A stretch of DNA of 64,000 bases from Narthecium ossifragum (lineage: Eukaryota; Streptophyta; Magnoliopsida; Dioscoreales; Nartheciaceae): NCBI GenBank assembly GCA_963920575.1, contig OY986972.1, positions 1,071,501 through 1,135,500 of the forward strand, in the 5' to 3' direction. Below are positions 33,981 through 44,750 of the stretch, piece after piece (the stretch's first letter is position 1; each line of letters starts with the position of its first letter). The translations under genes and the position numbers were made by a program. The notes beneath the pieces were generated by a model, which was given only the letters and a program-made list of their open reading frames with translations, did not search any database and was not told the origin of the DNA.

Positions 33981-36900
33981 TCACGATTGACGGGCGTCGG
34001 CTAATCCAGCGGCTAGTTTTGCTCTGAGATCCTTCCTTAGGATCTTGCCAGACGGGGCCTTGGGAATGGACTCGCAGAAGAATACCCGGTGTATCCTCTT
34101 GTAGAATACCACCTGTCAAGAGTTTCATCAGAAAATTACATTTTTGCCACAGATTTCATGAACATCTTAAATAAGTGCATAAAAACCCAAATAATTTTGA
34201 AAATTAAATGTTCGGATTTAAAAAAACTACCTGTTTATGGATATATTTCTTGATCTCTTCCTCGGTGATGTGCGATCCTTCTGATCGTACCACAAAGGCA
34301 ACGGGTACCTCTCCGCAAAGTTCATCTTTCATGCTGCAAAGAGAGTAACAAGAACCAACTCGATCATCAGTCACTAATTCATCGTATAAGTTATATAAAA
34401 GCACCACGAACTGCAGTTGTTGATCGCTCATGGCATGACTACTAATTATGGAAGCTTACGGGACTACGGCGGCCGCGCCGATGTTAGGGTTAACGATGAG
34501 CATGGCTTCTAGCTCGGCTGGGGCCACTTGGAACCCTTTGTACTTGATGAGCTCCTTGAGCCTGTCGACGATGAAGATCTCGTCGTCGTCGTCGATGTAG
34601 CCGACGTCTCCGGTGTGCAGCCAGCCGTCCTTATCTATGGTGTTCTTGGTGGCCTCCGGATCATTGAGGTAACCTGTATTGTCATGCAATTCGTTACCAA
34701 CTCATTCATAAGTTGTTTTTAACTAATAAAAGAGGAGGAAAATAAAATTAAAAGGCTGCATGAAAATCATTAATGTTTGAAGTTGTTTTTAGTACCAAAA
34801 AGAGGTGAAAAATAAAATAAAAAAGCTGCATGGAAATCATTATTTTGGCATCTAGGTCCAATTAATCGAGATTTTGATATTGCTAATAAAGTAGATTAAT
34901 TATTAGCCTAAAAGTGTTCACAATGTATCATGAATTGTTTCAGCGGAGCTAGCTACAAAGGTTACATCCCAACAAAAATTGATATATATATATATATATT
35001 AGATGATTTTTATGTCACCTTACACGAGTAATCATTCACCCGGTTACCCTCATCCCGATCCCCTCTTTACCTCACCTCCCCCATTCTTTTTATTTTATAT
35101 TGTTACTTCCGCACCATGTGTGTAAAATAGACAGTCATGCTTTATGAACGGGCAAAAGACAGGACAAAACTATATGACACCCACATGGGCCTTGCCCGTA
35201 AAATCTATTATTTTTTAGTATTTGGGACTTGCATTATGAGAAGGGGGCCACTCATATGACACCCATATGGGCATTGGACAGGCCATAATGATGATTGAGA
35301 ATAGCTCTTTGTAGGTCAGACCAACTTATGCTGTCACCACATGTGCAAGGCATAAAGTTTTACAATATTATAGCATGTATGTACATTACCTCTATATTAA
35401 ACCATCTAACTAGAAATTACAAAACCTAGTCAAACGTAACACTTCCATAATAAAAAGTTAAAAACTACTCACTCTCATTATAAAAACAAAGTTCAAATTA
35501 ATTGACCTCTTCTTTCAAAAAAAAATCTGAAAAATAAAGGTGAAATATATGCAACAAGTTGGATGGTATTCTAGTCATCTATTAATTGTTAAGGATTTTT
35601 CACAACCTCTAGTTGTAGCCATGGCACTATCAAGATGGCCTTGTCACTCACTCAATAAGTGCTCATAGAAAAGTCCTCACTAGATCTTACTACATCTTTT
35701 AGAAAGATGACATATTCTAGAACCTTAAATTTGACTAGCTAGAGCCTCTTTTCTTTATGTCTGACTTCAATGCATGCCTGGGATCCACTATTTTCAATAG
35801 CTTTTGGGCTCATCTAATCAATAACAAAGAAAAAGAAGGCAACACAACAACTTATCTTCTTCTTTCCTAACCCTAACAAATACCTAGAAATTTCTCTGTT
35901 TTCCACCATGGTTTGGTGGAACCACCACATACAGAGATATCCACTTCTTTGTCATATAGATAGAGCTTGGAGAACTAATGATGTCCATACAAATGATTTG
36001 GTGACCACTTTCTCTCATCCATCTTCTTCATGCTTTCTTGCATTCCAAATTAACCATAGCCATTGATGTTGATGCTCTTTCTCCTCCTACCTAACCTACA
36101 TACTTTAGGGCATATCTTTAGCCTATAGTACCATAAAATTAATTTATACTAACCCCCAGGTCTTAATGCCAGAATGTATTTTAGAATATATTAATTAGGT
36201 TGGCCAGCTTCTATAGCCTTCTACCTATAATTAAGCATTTTAATATTTGGATTATTTAAAACAAAATCAGTAAGTCACGTAACTAGAAACCCTCCAAAGA
36301 TTCGGCTGTCGAGCAAATCAAGGTATTAGTTAATAATTAATTACAATGTTTTACTCATATGTTGGTGATCATGGATTAATTACCAAGCTAAGTAATTAAG
36401 AAGAGGTGTTAATTAATTACCTTTCATGATTTGTGCTCCTCTGATGCAGATCTCTCCGGGCTGGTTCCGGGGCAGCGACAGGCCAGTCTCCGGATCGACG
36501 ATCTTCATCTCGGCGTTCCTGACCACGGTGCCGCAGGCGCCGGATTTGACCTCGAACGGCTCCTTGGCGAAGGCGAGGCACATTGACAGCACCGGTCCGG
36601 CCTCCGTCATCCCATAACCCTACATCACCATCATCATCACCATGAATTGATCAACCTCCATAATTAAGCTCTATAAGGTTACTAGCTAGCTAGCTACAAC
36701 TATAGAGAGGTTAATTAGCAGGGGTAAAAAAGCAAAATTACTCTGCATGGGTTAACTATCTTGGACGTGGACGTACATGACTTAATTTCTTACAAAGACC
36801 AAGTTCTCTTTTACTCAACTTGTGTACTTAAACTTATTAAAATTATGTCCAATGATAAACTTATTTTCCCAATCTAAATGTATGGCTACACTTTTTTTTT

Positions 36901-38009
36901 TTTAAAAAAACAAAAGAAATTAAGCTATAAAAAAAAAATCAGAAGTAGACCTGATAATTCTCGGAAATTCAGAAATAGTCCTCAGGAGGGCCAGAATGAA
37001 AAAAAGAGCTCACCTGGCCGAGCTTAGCATTGGGGATCTTGGCCCTGAGAGAATCCTCCAGCTCCTTCCCCATCGGCGCCCCCCCGGACATCACCACCCG
37101 GACCGACGACATGTCGTACCTGTCCACCGCCGCGAACTTGGAGATCTCCACCGCGATGGGCGGCACGATCGGAGCGATGGTCACCTTGTACCTCTGCACC
37201 AGCTCCATGAACGCCACGATCTCGAACTTCCTCATGATGAGTATGGCTGATCCCGCTCTCAGCCCGCATAGAAGGACGGAGTTCAGCGAGTAGATGTGGA
37301 ACAGCGGCAGCAAGCAGAGGAGCACGTCGTCCGAGTGGAAGTATAGGTTCGGGTTCTCGCCGTCGACTTGCTGGGCGACGCTGGTGACGAGCCCCCGGTG
37401 AGTCAGCATGACCCCCTTCGGCAACCCGGTGGTGCCGGAAGAGAAGGGCATTGCCACCACGTCGTCCGGATTGATGTCGACCTCCGGCAGCTCGGCCTCG
37501 TCCGCCGACGCCAGATCGGAGAAATGCAGGCACCCGTCGGGGACTGCCTCGTCGACGCAGACTATCTTGACGTCGTGTTCTTTGGCGAAATCCTTGACCT
37601 TGGCGACGTGGCATGACTCGGTGACGATGACCCTCGCGCCGGACACGGAGGCCTGCTTGTGGACCTCGGCGGCGGTGTAGAAGGGGTTGGCGGTGGTGGA
37701 GACGGCGCCGATGTAGGACGCGCCGAGGAAGGCGAAGACGAACTCGGCGGAGTTGGGCAGGAAGAGCATGATGACGTGTCCCTGCTGGACGCCGATCCGG
37801 CGGAGCCCGGCGGCGACCTTGCGGGACTGGAGCTCGACATCGGCGTAGGTGTGGATGGCGCCGGTGGAGCCATCGATGAGGCAGGGGCGGGAGGCGTGCT
37901 GTGCCATGTTCTGGAAGCAGTAGGTGTGCAGGGGGAGGTGATTGGCTATGTCGATGTCCGGTACCTTCGACCGGAAGATGACGTCCTTCTCGCCGGCGAT
38001 GGAGCCCAT
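33981..38009 (-). CDS. 4CL: 4-coumarate:CoA ligase (4CL), complete
   Basis: An ANL-superfamily adenylating enzyme that turns 4-coumarate and related hydroxycinnamates into CoA thioesters at the branch point to lignin and flavonoids; cytosolic. Five exons: 38009-37014, 36619-36421, 34673-34460, 34333-34231 and 34112-33981. All introns are GT-AG and all phases match, giving 547 residues, normal for 4CL. Signature motifs: AMP-binding Box [26 protein letters not shown], Box [27 protein letters not shown], the hinge [19 protein letters not shown], and the C-terminal catalytic lysine region [14 protein letters not shown]. Exon 1 is strongly GC-rich, with large shadow ORFs in other frames. The N-terminus ([11 protein letters not shown]) and lack of a C-terminal SKL-type peroxisomal signal favour true 4CL over 4CL-like acyl-CoA synthetases. 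Class I or II cannot be fixed by eye. Confidence 0.96.
34674..36420 (-). other. Large 4CL intron 2 (1.75 kb)
   Basis: The second 4CL intron is far longer than the others (394, 126 and 118 nt). It is AT-rich and contains (TA)n near 34984-34999, but no recognisable transposon ends or gene. Confidence 0.8.
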
Positions 38010-38234
38010 GTCAACACCTTCTAACTATGAAACAATAATGAAATGAAGAAGAAGAGAAGAGCTATAGAGTTTTTTAAGGGTTTTTTTGGGGAGTAGTATG
38101 AGCTCTTCCCTAAGGAGGAATGATGGAGGGGTGGAGGGTAATATAGTGGTGAGGAGCTGGTGAGGAGGAGAGGGGGACTTGGATGGGATTTTGAAGTTTT
38201 AGGGGGGGTGTGATGGGAAGATATGGGGTTGGAG

Positions 38235-38241
38235 GGTTGGT
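38235..38241 (-). promoter_or_regulatory. AC-type element ACCAACC upstream of 4CL
   Basis: Reads ACCAACC on the minus strand, about 226 bp upstream of the 4CL start codon. AC elements bind R2R3-MYB regulators of phenylpropanoid genes. The match is exact; function is inferred from gene context. Confidence 0.6.
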
Positions 38242-38304
38242 GAGGGGAGGGACGTGTTGACCAAATGGGGGCAAAATAAGCTCGATAGCCTCGTAGGGCT
38301 TCTT

Positions 38305-38312
38305 CACCTACC
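38305..38312 (+). promoter_or_regulatory. AC-type element CACCTACC upstream of 4CL
   Basis: CACCTACC on the plus strand, about 296 bp upstream of the start codon, matches the AC-I core ACCTACC. Together with the ACCAACC box 64 bp closer to the gene it forms the pairing typical of lignin-pathway promoters. Confidence 0.6.
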
Positions 38313-38508
38313 GCTTACTCACACGCGCGTGCTTTTTAGTGGAGCGGAATCTTATAAAGCCGGTCCGGTCTTATCTACTCCCGGAATCGCGTTTCACTCT
38401 TTTTTTTCCTTAATTGGGTTTTAGTTCGAAATAAACACATAATATTAATATATGCATGGGGTTTTCGTTTATAGAATGTTACAAAATTGTGACATTTGTC
38501 CCCCCCCC

Positions 38509-39382
38509 CAATGGCGGATTTAGAAATTTAATTAGGAGGGGCTCAGAAAATTTTCAATCCATACTCAAAATGTAGAGGAATGCTTACATAGATAATATAC
38601 CTTGACCAGCTCATTCACTGACACAAAATACCAAAATACCAAGGTATAAAAATAACTAATAAAAATACATAATAAAAGAAATAAACAAACAAAGTCGTCA
38701 CTGATCGTGATAATTGGGTATGAATTGATTATAGCATTGAATTGCATTGCTAAAATCAGCAAAAGCTTTGCTGTCCTCATATCTATGAGGATTATTTCTT
38801 AGATATGGTTAATGTATAATACAACTTACATGCATTCTGTAGTAGCTCACTTTGATGATGATAATTATCAGGTTCAAATAATTGTATCTAGAAAATTCTT
38901 TTGGTCTACATACAAAGATCCTTGTTAAATTTAAGGTCATGCATCTTTAACAATAATCAATAACTGACAAATTCAAGTGAGTACAAGTGGAAAGATTTTT
39001 AAGGTCCAAAATAAAAAAGATCCATGTTAGATTTCATTCATGTCACGTATGGAAAAGTCTTGATCCTTCTTTAATTTTGCAACCTTGGGTTTTAGAGAGT
39101 ATCTGATACTATGATTTCAATTGAATCACATTTAATTCCAGTTGTAAAATCGGCAAAAATTCAATATCCAATTCATAGATTTCATGGGAATCACATTTAA
39201 TTTGATTTGTAAAATCAACAGGATCTTGATTCTTGCATATCTACGTGATTTTGCTTAGATACGGTTCATGTATGCTCTAAAGAACCTGACAAATTCCAGC
39301 AAAGCTTTCCTTTACTACATGTGAAAAAAAAATCTTTTTTTTCAGGACTGCCCTCACTCGCCCTCACGTAAGTCCGCCACTG
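38509..39382. mobile_element. hAT-like non-autonomous element with GTCCCCC flanks
   Basis: The ends CAATGGCGGATTTAG and, inward from the right, CAGTGGCGGACTTACG are inverted repeats. GTCCCCC stands on both sides, the left within a longer C run, consistent with a hAT target duplication blurred by slippage. The 874-bp interior is AT-rich with an internal imperfect repeat (GAATCACATTTAATT twice near 39120 and 39190). Confidence 0.7.
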
Positions 39383-40926
39383 GTCCCCCGGTCCTCTAAA
39401 GTTTGAAATTGCGTGTTATAATCTTACAAATTTCGTTTATCTAATATTTAAAAGGAATATTGAGATAAATATCACTGTTTGGAAGCGTATATAAAAATAT
39501 AATCTCTATTTTGTATACCGGATATTCTCAAAATCCTCCTTTATTATTTTGGAGCCGGAATAAAATCATACATTTTGAGAATATATCTACCAATGAAGTT
39601 AAGTGGGTGTTCAAAGGTATAAGCATAATTAGGGAATTTGCTTGTATCATTTTTTTGAGTTAAGTGGGTGTTTAAAAGGAGTATTATGATTCAATTGATT
39701 TTTCAAATAGTCTTTGTTTACTAATCAGCACGTAATGCAAATATCAATGATAGAAAAACAATCATTGGGTAGTAGCTCAAGTGATTAGTATCGTAATGGG
39801 TTGGTCTTAAATCCAACTCCTAGTCCTCTAATTTGTTGAAAATATAAGACATTTTCCCTCTAAGTTAAGGTAAACATCTTAACTAATTACGTAACAATAA
39901 TACAAAAGAGTATTTTGCAAAGCAATCACAGCTCAAGGCCTATTTGTAAAGACCCCGTCTAATTTCCGCTTTAAGTTAGAAAACGTTCCCACCTCGATTC
40001 TCATAGGTAGGCATTGAACCGGTCTGGACCGGTGGGTCAAGCCGCTCACCTACCGCGAACCCAGTGGACGGTCGGACCAGCTCATTCCTCCGCGAGTGGC
40101 GTCAGCGAGACGTCAGCGGTTCTTGGTGGGATTTGGTGTGGACTTTGCCCGGTCCCAGACTTTAAAAACATCGCCCCATACGTGTGCCCTTTAAAATCCA
40201 CCGTCCATCGCGGTGTCAGCGACGATCCAACGGTCAAACATGGTGGGATCCCGGAGTGGGTGACGGTCGGCGTGTAACGGTTGCTATCTCACCAACTACA
40301 CGTCTAGTGACGATGACGTCAAAAACGATTAATATTCTTCCAAGTTGAGTATAATCGATTATTCTGAGGAAAAAAAATAGAAATTAAAACTCTGGATAAA
40401 GACATTTCCATGGAACTGATCAAAATTATTTATTGATTATGATATAAAATTTAGATTAATCTGGATATGTTGGGTATAACTCAAAAACTCTTCTTTTTTT
40501 TCCGAGCAGTGTTATCGCGGTCGCTTGCAACAAACAAGATTATACATTGAAACTTATGGATTCGCTGTGTTGATGGCTTAATTGATTTGATTTGATTTGA
40601 TTTTGATTTGATAGCTTGGATTGTATTTTTCTGACTTGGTACCGGCTAAGATAAATATAGGTTGTTTTGTTAGTCAAATTATTGGAAAAGGATTATTTAT
40701 TCTAATCATTACATAATTTTCCAATGCAATCAATAGAAATCTTCAATGATTGAAAAGGTAATACCATTGAATCGAGCAATGATCGACTGCTTTTTTTTTC
40801 TTAGGCTTGATTTAGTCGAATTACATGTTATATAAGGATGATCATGATCATATATTTTCTCACGCGTGACAGTTGAGTCATAAATAAAAGAGGCTAATAA
40901 GGATGAATGGTTATCCGTGTTAAATG
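39383..40926. other. Gene-free stretch
   Basis: AT-rich DNA around a GC-rich island at 39950-40280 (GGTCTGGACCGGTGGG, GGCGTCAGCGAGACGTCAGC) that encodes nothing recognisable, perhaps an old transposon fragment. A tRNA-like B-box motif in a possible SINE relic lies near 39776-39830. Confidence 0.45.
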
Positions 40927-41693
40927 ACACGGACCCATCTAGTCATAGTATAAGGTTTCGTTCTTCTCATCTATGAGGGTTAAAAAAACTAGTTATTTTC
41001 TTTTAACCTTTGGTTGCTTGGAATGCTTTCATAAATCACCCGAACCATAATACTTTCAAGTGGGTCTCACTTAAAACTACCTCAAAAATCTACTCAATCT
41101 CGGACGGAATTCAAGCGAATATTTTAATTAAGGGGTTCGCGGATTTGAGATCAAGACCTTAATTTGCTTTGATATCATGTTAGCTTCAAGCACTACGTTA
41201 GAATTAGATCGAGCCCTTATCGTAATCTGGTGATTCGATTGATCGAGTCACGTAATTGGTTTGCGTGAACCAATGTCTTGTTATTTAAGATCTGGACCGA
41301 GGCGAATTCGAAGATATCGAATCATAAAAAGATTTGGTTTGAATATAATGGTGCTTGGTCAGAGCCTAAAGGTTATAAAATGTTGGTTTTAATGGTCTTT
41401 TTTATGAATAAAATGATTTTATTGTTCAATCGAGCATAATATATCTTTTAAGTGACTTATTATCTTTTATCTTATTGATATTGTAATGTGACATCCCTAC
41501 TTAAGCTTAATCTTAGGGAATCTGATAAGAATAGGACATGATCTTTTGTTTAATATGTGTTAACCACTTGCTCACGCGCTAGAGTTGTTGTTTTCTTTGG
41601 TAGTGTTGGGGCTTTCTCCTCATGAGTCATCAACAAACTAAGCTGGTTGATCATGCAACCAAGTGCGCGCGAGAAAAAGGAAAGGTAACTTAA

Positions 41694-43166
41694 GGGCCTG
41701 TTTGGTTGCTGAAATCAGGGTGCATCGCTCGTGCAAAACACCCTAAGCGGACGATCCCTTGTTTGGTTGACCCATACATGAGATGAAACATGCACCATAT
41801 GATGCATTTTGAGGCTAAAATGATGCATCGTATGAAACCGTCAAAATGGCCGTTTCACGCGATGCACCCATGTGCAATGTGTCTCATATACACCCCGTGA
41901 ACATATTAAAATATATTCAATAAAGTTATGTAAACATTAAAATTATGTGAACATTATTTTAATCTCAATAATATATATTATTCATGTAATGTTCACATAA
42001 TGATGCAATAAAGTTAAATTTTAATATATATACATTAAAATTTTAATATATATTATATGAATAATATATATAAATATTTTAATATCATATACATTATATA
42101 TAATATTATAATATTTTAACATTATTCATTTAACATTATTCATATAATGTTCACATTAAAATAATATAAATGATATATATATATATTATTCGTATAATGT
42201 TCACATAATGATACAATAAAGTTAAATTTTAATATATATAATATTAAAATATCATATATATTAGATAATATTGTAATATTATATATATTAAAATTTAAGT
42301 TTATTGCATCATTATGTGAAAATTATATGAATAATAATATATATCTCAATAATATATATAGTATATTCATATAATGTTCACATAATGATGCAATAAACTT
42401 AAATTTTAATATATATATATAATATATAATATATAATATATAATATTTAAATATAATATATAATATTAATATATAATATATATATAATATTAAAATATTA
42501 TATATTATATTAAAATATTATATATTATATTAAAATATTATATATTATATTTAAATATTATATATATTATATTTAAATATTATATATTATATTTAAATAT
42601 TAAATATTATATTTAAATATTATATATTATATTTAAATATTATATATTATATTTAAATACTATATATATATTATATTTAAATACTATATATTATATTTAA
42701 ATACTATATATATTATATTTAAATACTATATATATTATATTTAAATATTATATATATTATATTTTAAATATTATATATATATGATATTAATATATTATAT
42801 ATTATATTTATATATTATATATTATATTTAAATATTATATATTATATTTAAATATTATATATTATATTTAAATATTATATATTATATTTAAATATTATAT
42901 ATTATATTTAAATGTTATATATATTATATTTAAACATTATATATATTATATTTAAATATTATATATTATATTTAAATATTATATATATTATATTTAAATA
43001 TTATATATATTATATTTAAATATTATATACATATAATGTTCACATAGTGCATCATCTGATCCAAAAGACAACCAAACAAGTGCATCTACTACCCAATACA
43101 TGCATCACATGATGCATGCATCCCACGATCCCATGCATCATGCGATTCCACCAACCAAACGCCCCC
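41694..43166. mobile_element. PIF/Harbinger-type MITE with TAA duplication, expanded by AT repeats
   Basis: Ends GGGCCTGTTTGGTTG and, inward from the right, GGGGGCGTTTGGTTGG, flanked by TAA (41691-41693 and 43167-43169). Shares TGCATCATATGATGC-type ends and GTTCACATAATGATGCAATA words with the 541-bp relative at 18408-18948. Its 1473-bp length is mostly due to the AT tandem array inside. Nested in the LTR-like insertion. Confidence 0.85.
42400..43030. repeat. Tandem AT-only array (ATATTATATTTAAAT family, ~16-20 bp)
   Basis: More than 30 imperfect copies built from TATTATATTTAAATAT, with unit variants of about 16, 18 and 20 bases. Almost no G or C occurs over about 600 bp. Each unit is nearly self-complementary, so the array could form cruciforms and is a likely assembly and replication problem site. 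Confidence 0.93.
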
Positions 43167-44750
43167 TAAAGAAACCCACTGGATCATAACACCGACAAGC
43201 TGGGTCGATTGTGTCGATGAGCATCGAGCGTCGACGTCGAGCGCATTGAACGTCAAGTGTCGACGACAGGCATCGAGCGTCGATGACGGGCATCGAGCAT
43301 CAAGTGTCGACGCGTCGAGGTGCTGAGGAATCGAGGCGTCGAGGAGTCGAGCCTTGATAGGTCGGACTCAACTGGAAGCTAAAGGAGTCAAGTAATATAA
43401 ACACCTCAACGTCGATCGACATGATTCAAGGCTTCGTCGATGGAGAATGTGTATGGCATAGATCGACTTGATCTCATCCACGTGTCGCAGAATCTCATCC
43501 ACACATGAGTGCTATTAATAGGTGATACATGTTAGGGCTAATGTGAGAGTTAGTTCTATTCTTTCTTTGAGAAAAGTAGAGAGAGATAGAAATCTTCTGT
43601 GAGAGGAGTTATAGAGAGAGAGGTCATGTTCTGCTCTAGAAGAGCTATGTAATCCTTTTGATTTATAGTGAAATCTTCTAATCTCGTCCGTGGTTTTTAC
43701 TCTCAGTCGTTTACTAAGAGGTTTCCACATAAATTCCGGTGTTCTTGTGAATTTGTTCTTTATATCTCTGTCCTTGCGTCTGCCATCCAGAGGGGTTTGG
43801 GTGATCCAAGTCACTTCAAAAATCCCTTCATGAAGTAGCTAGGTTCAATTTCGGTTGGTGTTGAGTTAGGTGAGGGTCTTGATTGATTACTCAATAATTA
43901 AGATCTTTCTTTGGTTTTTTTGGATGCCTGTCGTGTCAATCATTCATAATAGCGGTTTAATCATCGTAAGGATTTGGTACCTTCGCATATGAGCCCGTCT
44001 TGCAAACTTATTCAATCGTATTATTGAGTTGCCAAATTTTAAACTTATGCGAAAATCCTTCAGCAATCTGGTCAACTTTCATAAGGTAGGGTCTTTTCAA
44101 TTATTCTCTTGATTTAAATATATTGAATCAAATTATATAGAATCCAAAACTAATCAACTTTATTCACATGCTTGACAACTCTAAAACACTTATAATAAGA
44201 TTCTTAATTGAAATCTGTTCATCCACCTACCAAAGTCAAATAAAATAAGAAAAACGTGATATTTTACAATTGCAACATATGGGATTCTATAAGTTCTATA
44301 TGACAAAAAAACTTCTTAGATTAATTACTTTTGCTGTCAGCCAATTTGTTTATTTAGGATGTATTTGACAACCTTAGATCCGCTGAAATCCAAGAGATGG
44401 ACCGCGTTTGGATCGGCCTCGGATCCCAGTTTTCTGGGATCCCCATGGATAGCCAAACGGACCCTTAACGACTTTATAAGAGGGATTGTGTGCTGAAGGT
44501 TCGTCAGTCCTCAAATGCTAATTGGCTTCGGATATGCGTGCGCCATATATAAGTCAAAATAGTCAACTTAAGTTGGCGAGGAGCTATAAAATGGGATATC
44601 AATCAAATTTGACCAAGCTATTCAATGATTGGGTGACACGGGCCATCTAGTCATATCATAAGGTTTCGTTCTTCTCATCTATGAGGTTTAAACAAACTAG
44701 TTATTTTCTTTTAACCTTTGGTTGCTTGGAGTGCTTCCATAGATCACCCG

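Larger units (their letters stand above)
41604..43837 (+). mobile_element. Solo-LTR-like insertion in copy A, itself holding a MITE
   Basis: This segment is absent from copy B (47686-47688). It starts TGTTGGGGCTTTCTCCTCAT, nearly the same as the LTR at 45594-46381 read on its own strand. Its right part (43190-43780) has a TCGA-rich block followed by a GAGA-rich transcribed-type region and the LTR-like GTGGTTTTTACTCTCAG. The left flank GGTAG and right flank AGTAG differ at one of five bases. The right terminus does not end in a clean CA, so the exact end is uncertain. Confidence 0.65.
40927..44636 (+). repeat. Tandem duplication, copy A (about 1.5 kb core, interrupted)
   Basis: The core consists of 40927-41603 and 43838-44636. 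It aligns throughout with copy B, starting at CATCTAGTCATA and ending at AAGCTATTCAATGATTGG. A 2.2-kb insertion splits copy A. The two copies abut at about 44636/44637 around the shared word TGACACGG. No gene is carried. Confidence 0.85.

Noticed and set aside
37024..37873. Large ORFs (up to 196 codons) on both strands within 4CL exon 1
   Set aside because: They are shadows of a very GC-rich exon; 4CL motifs lie only in the annotated frame.
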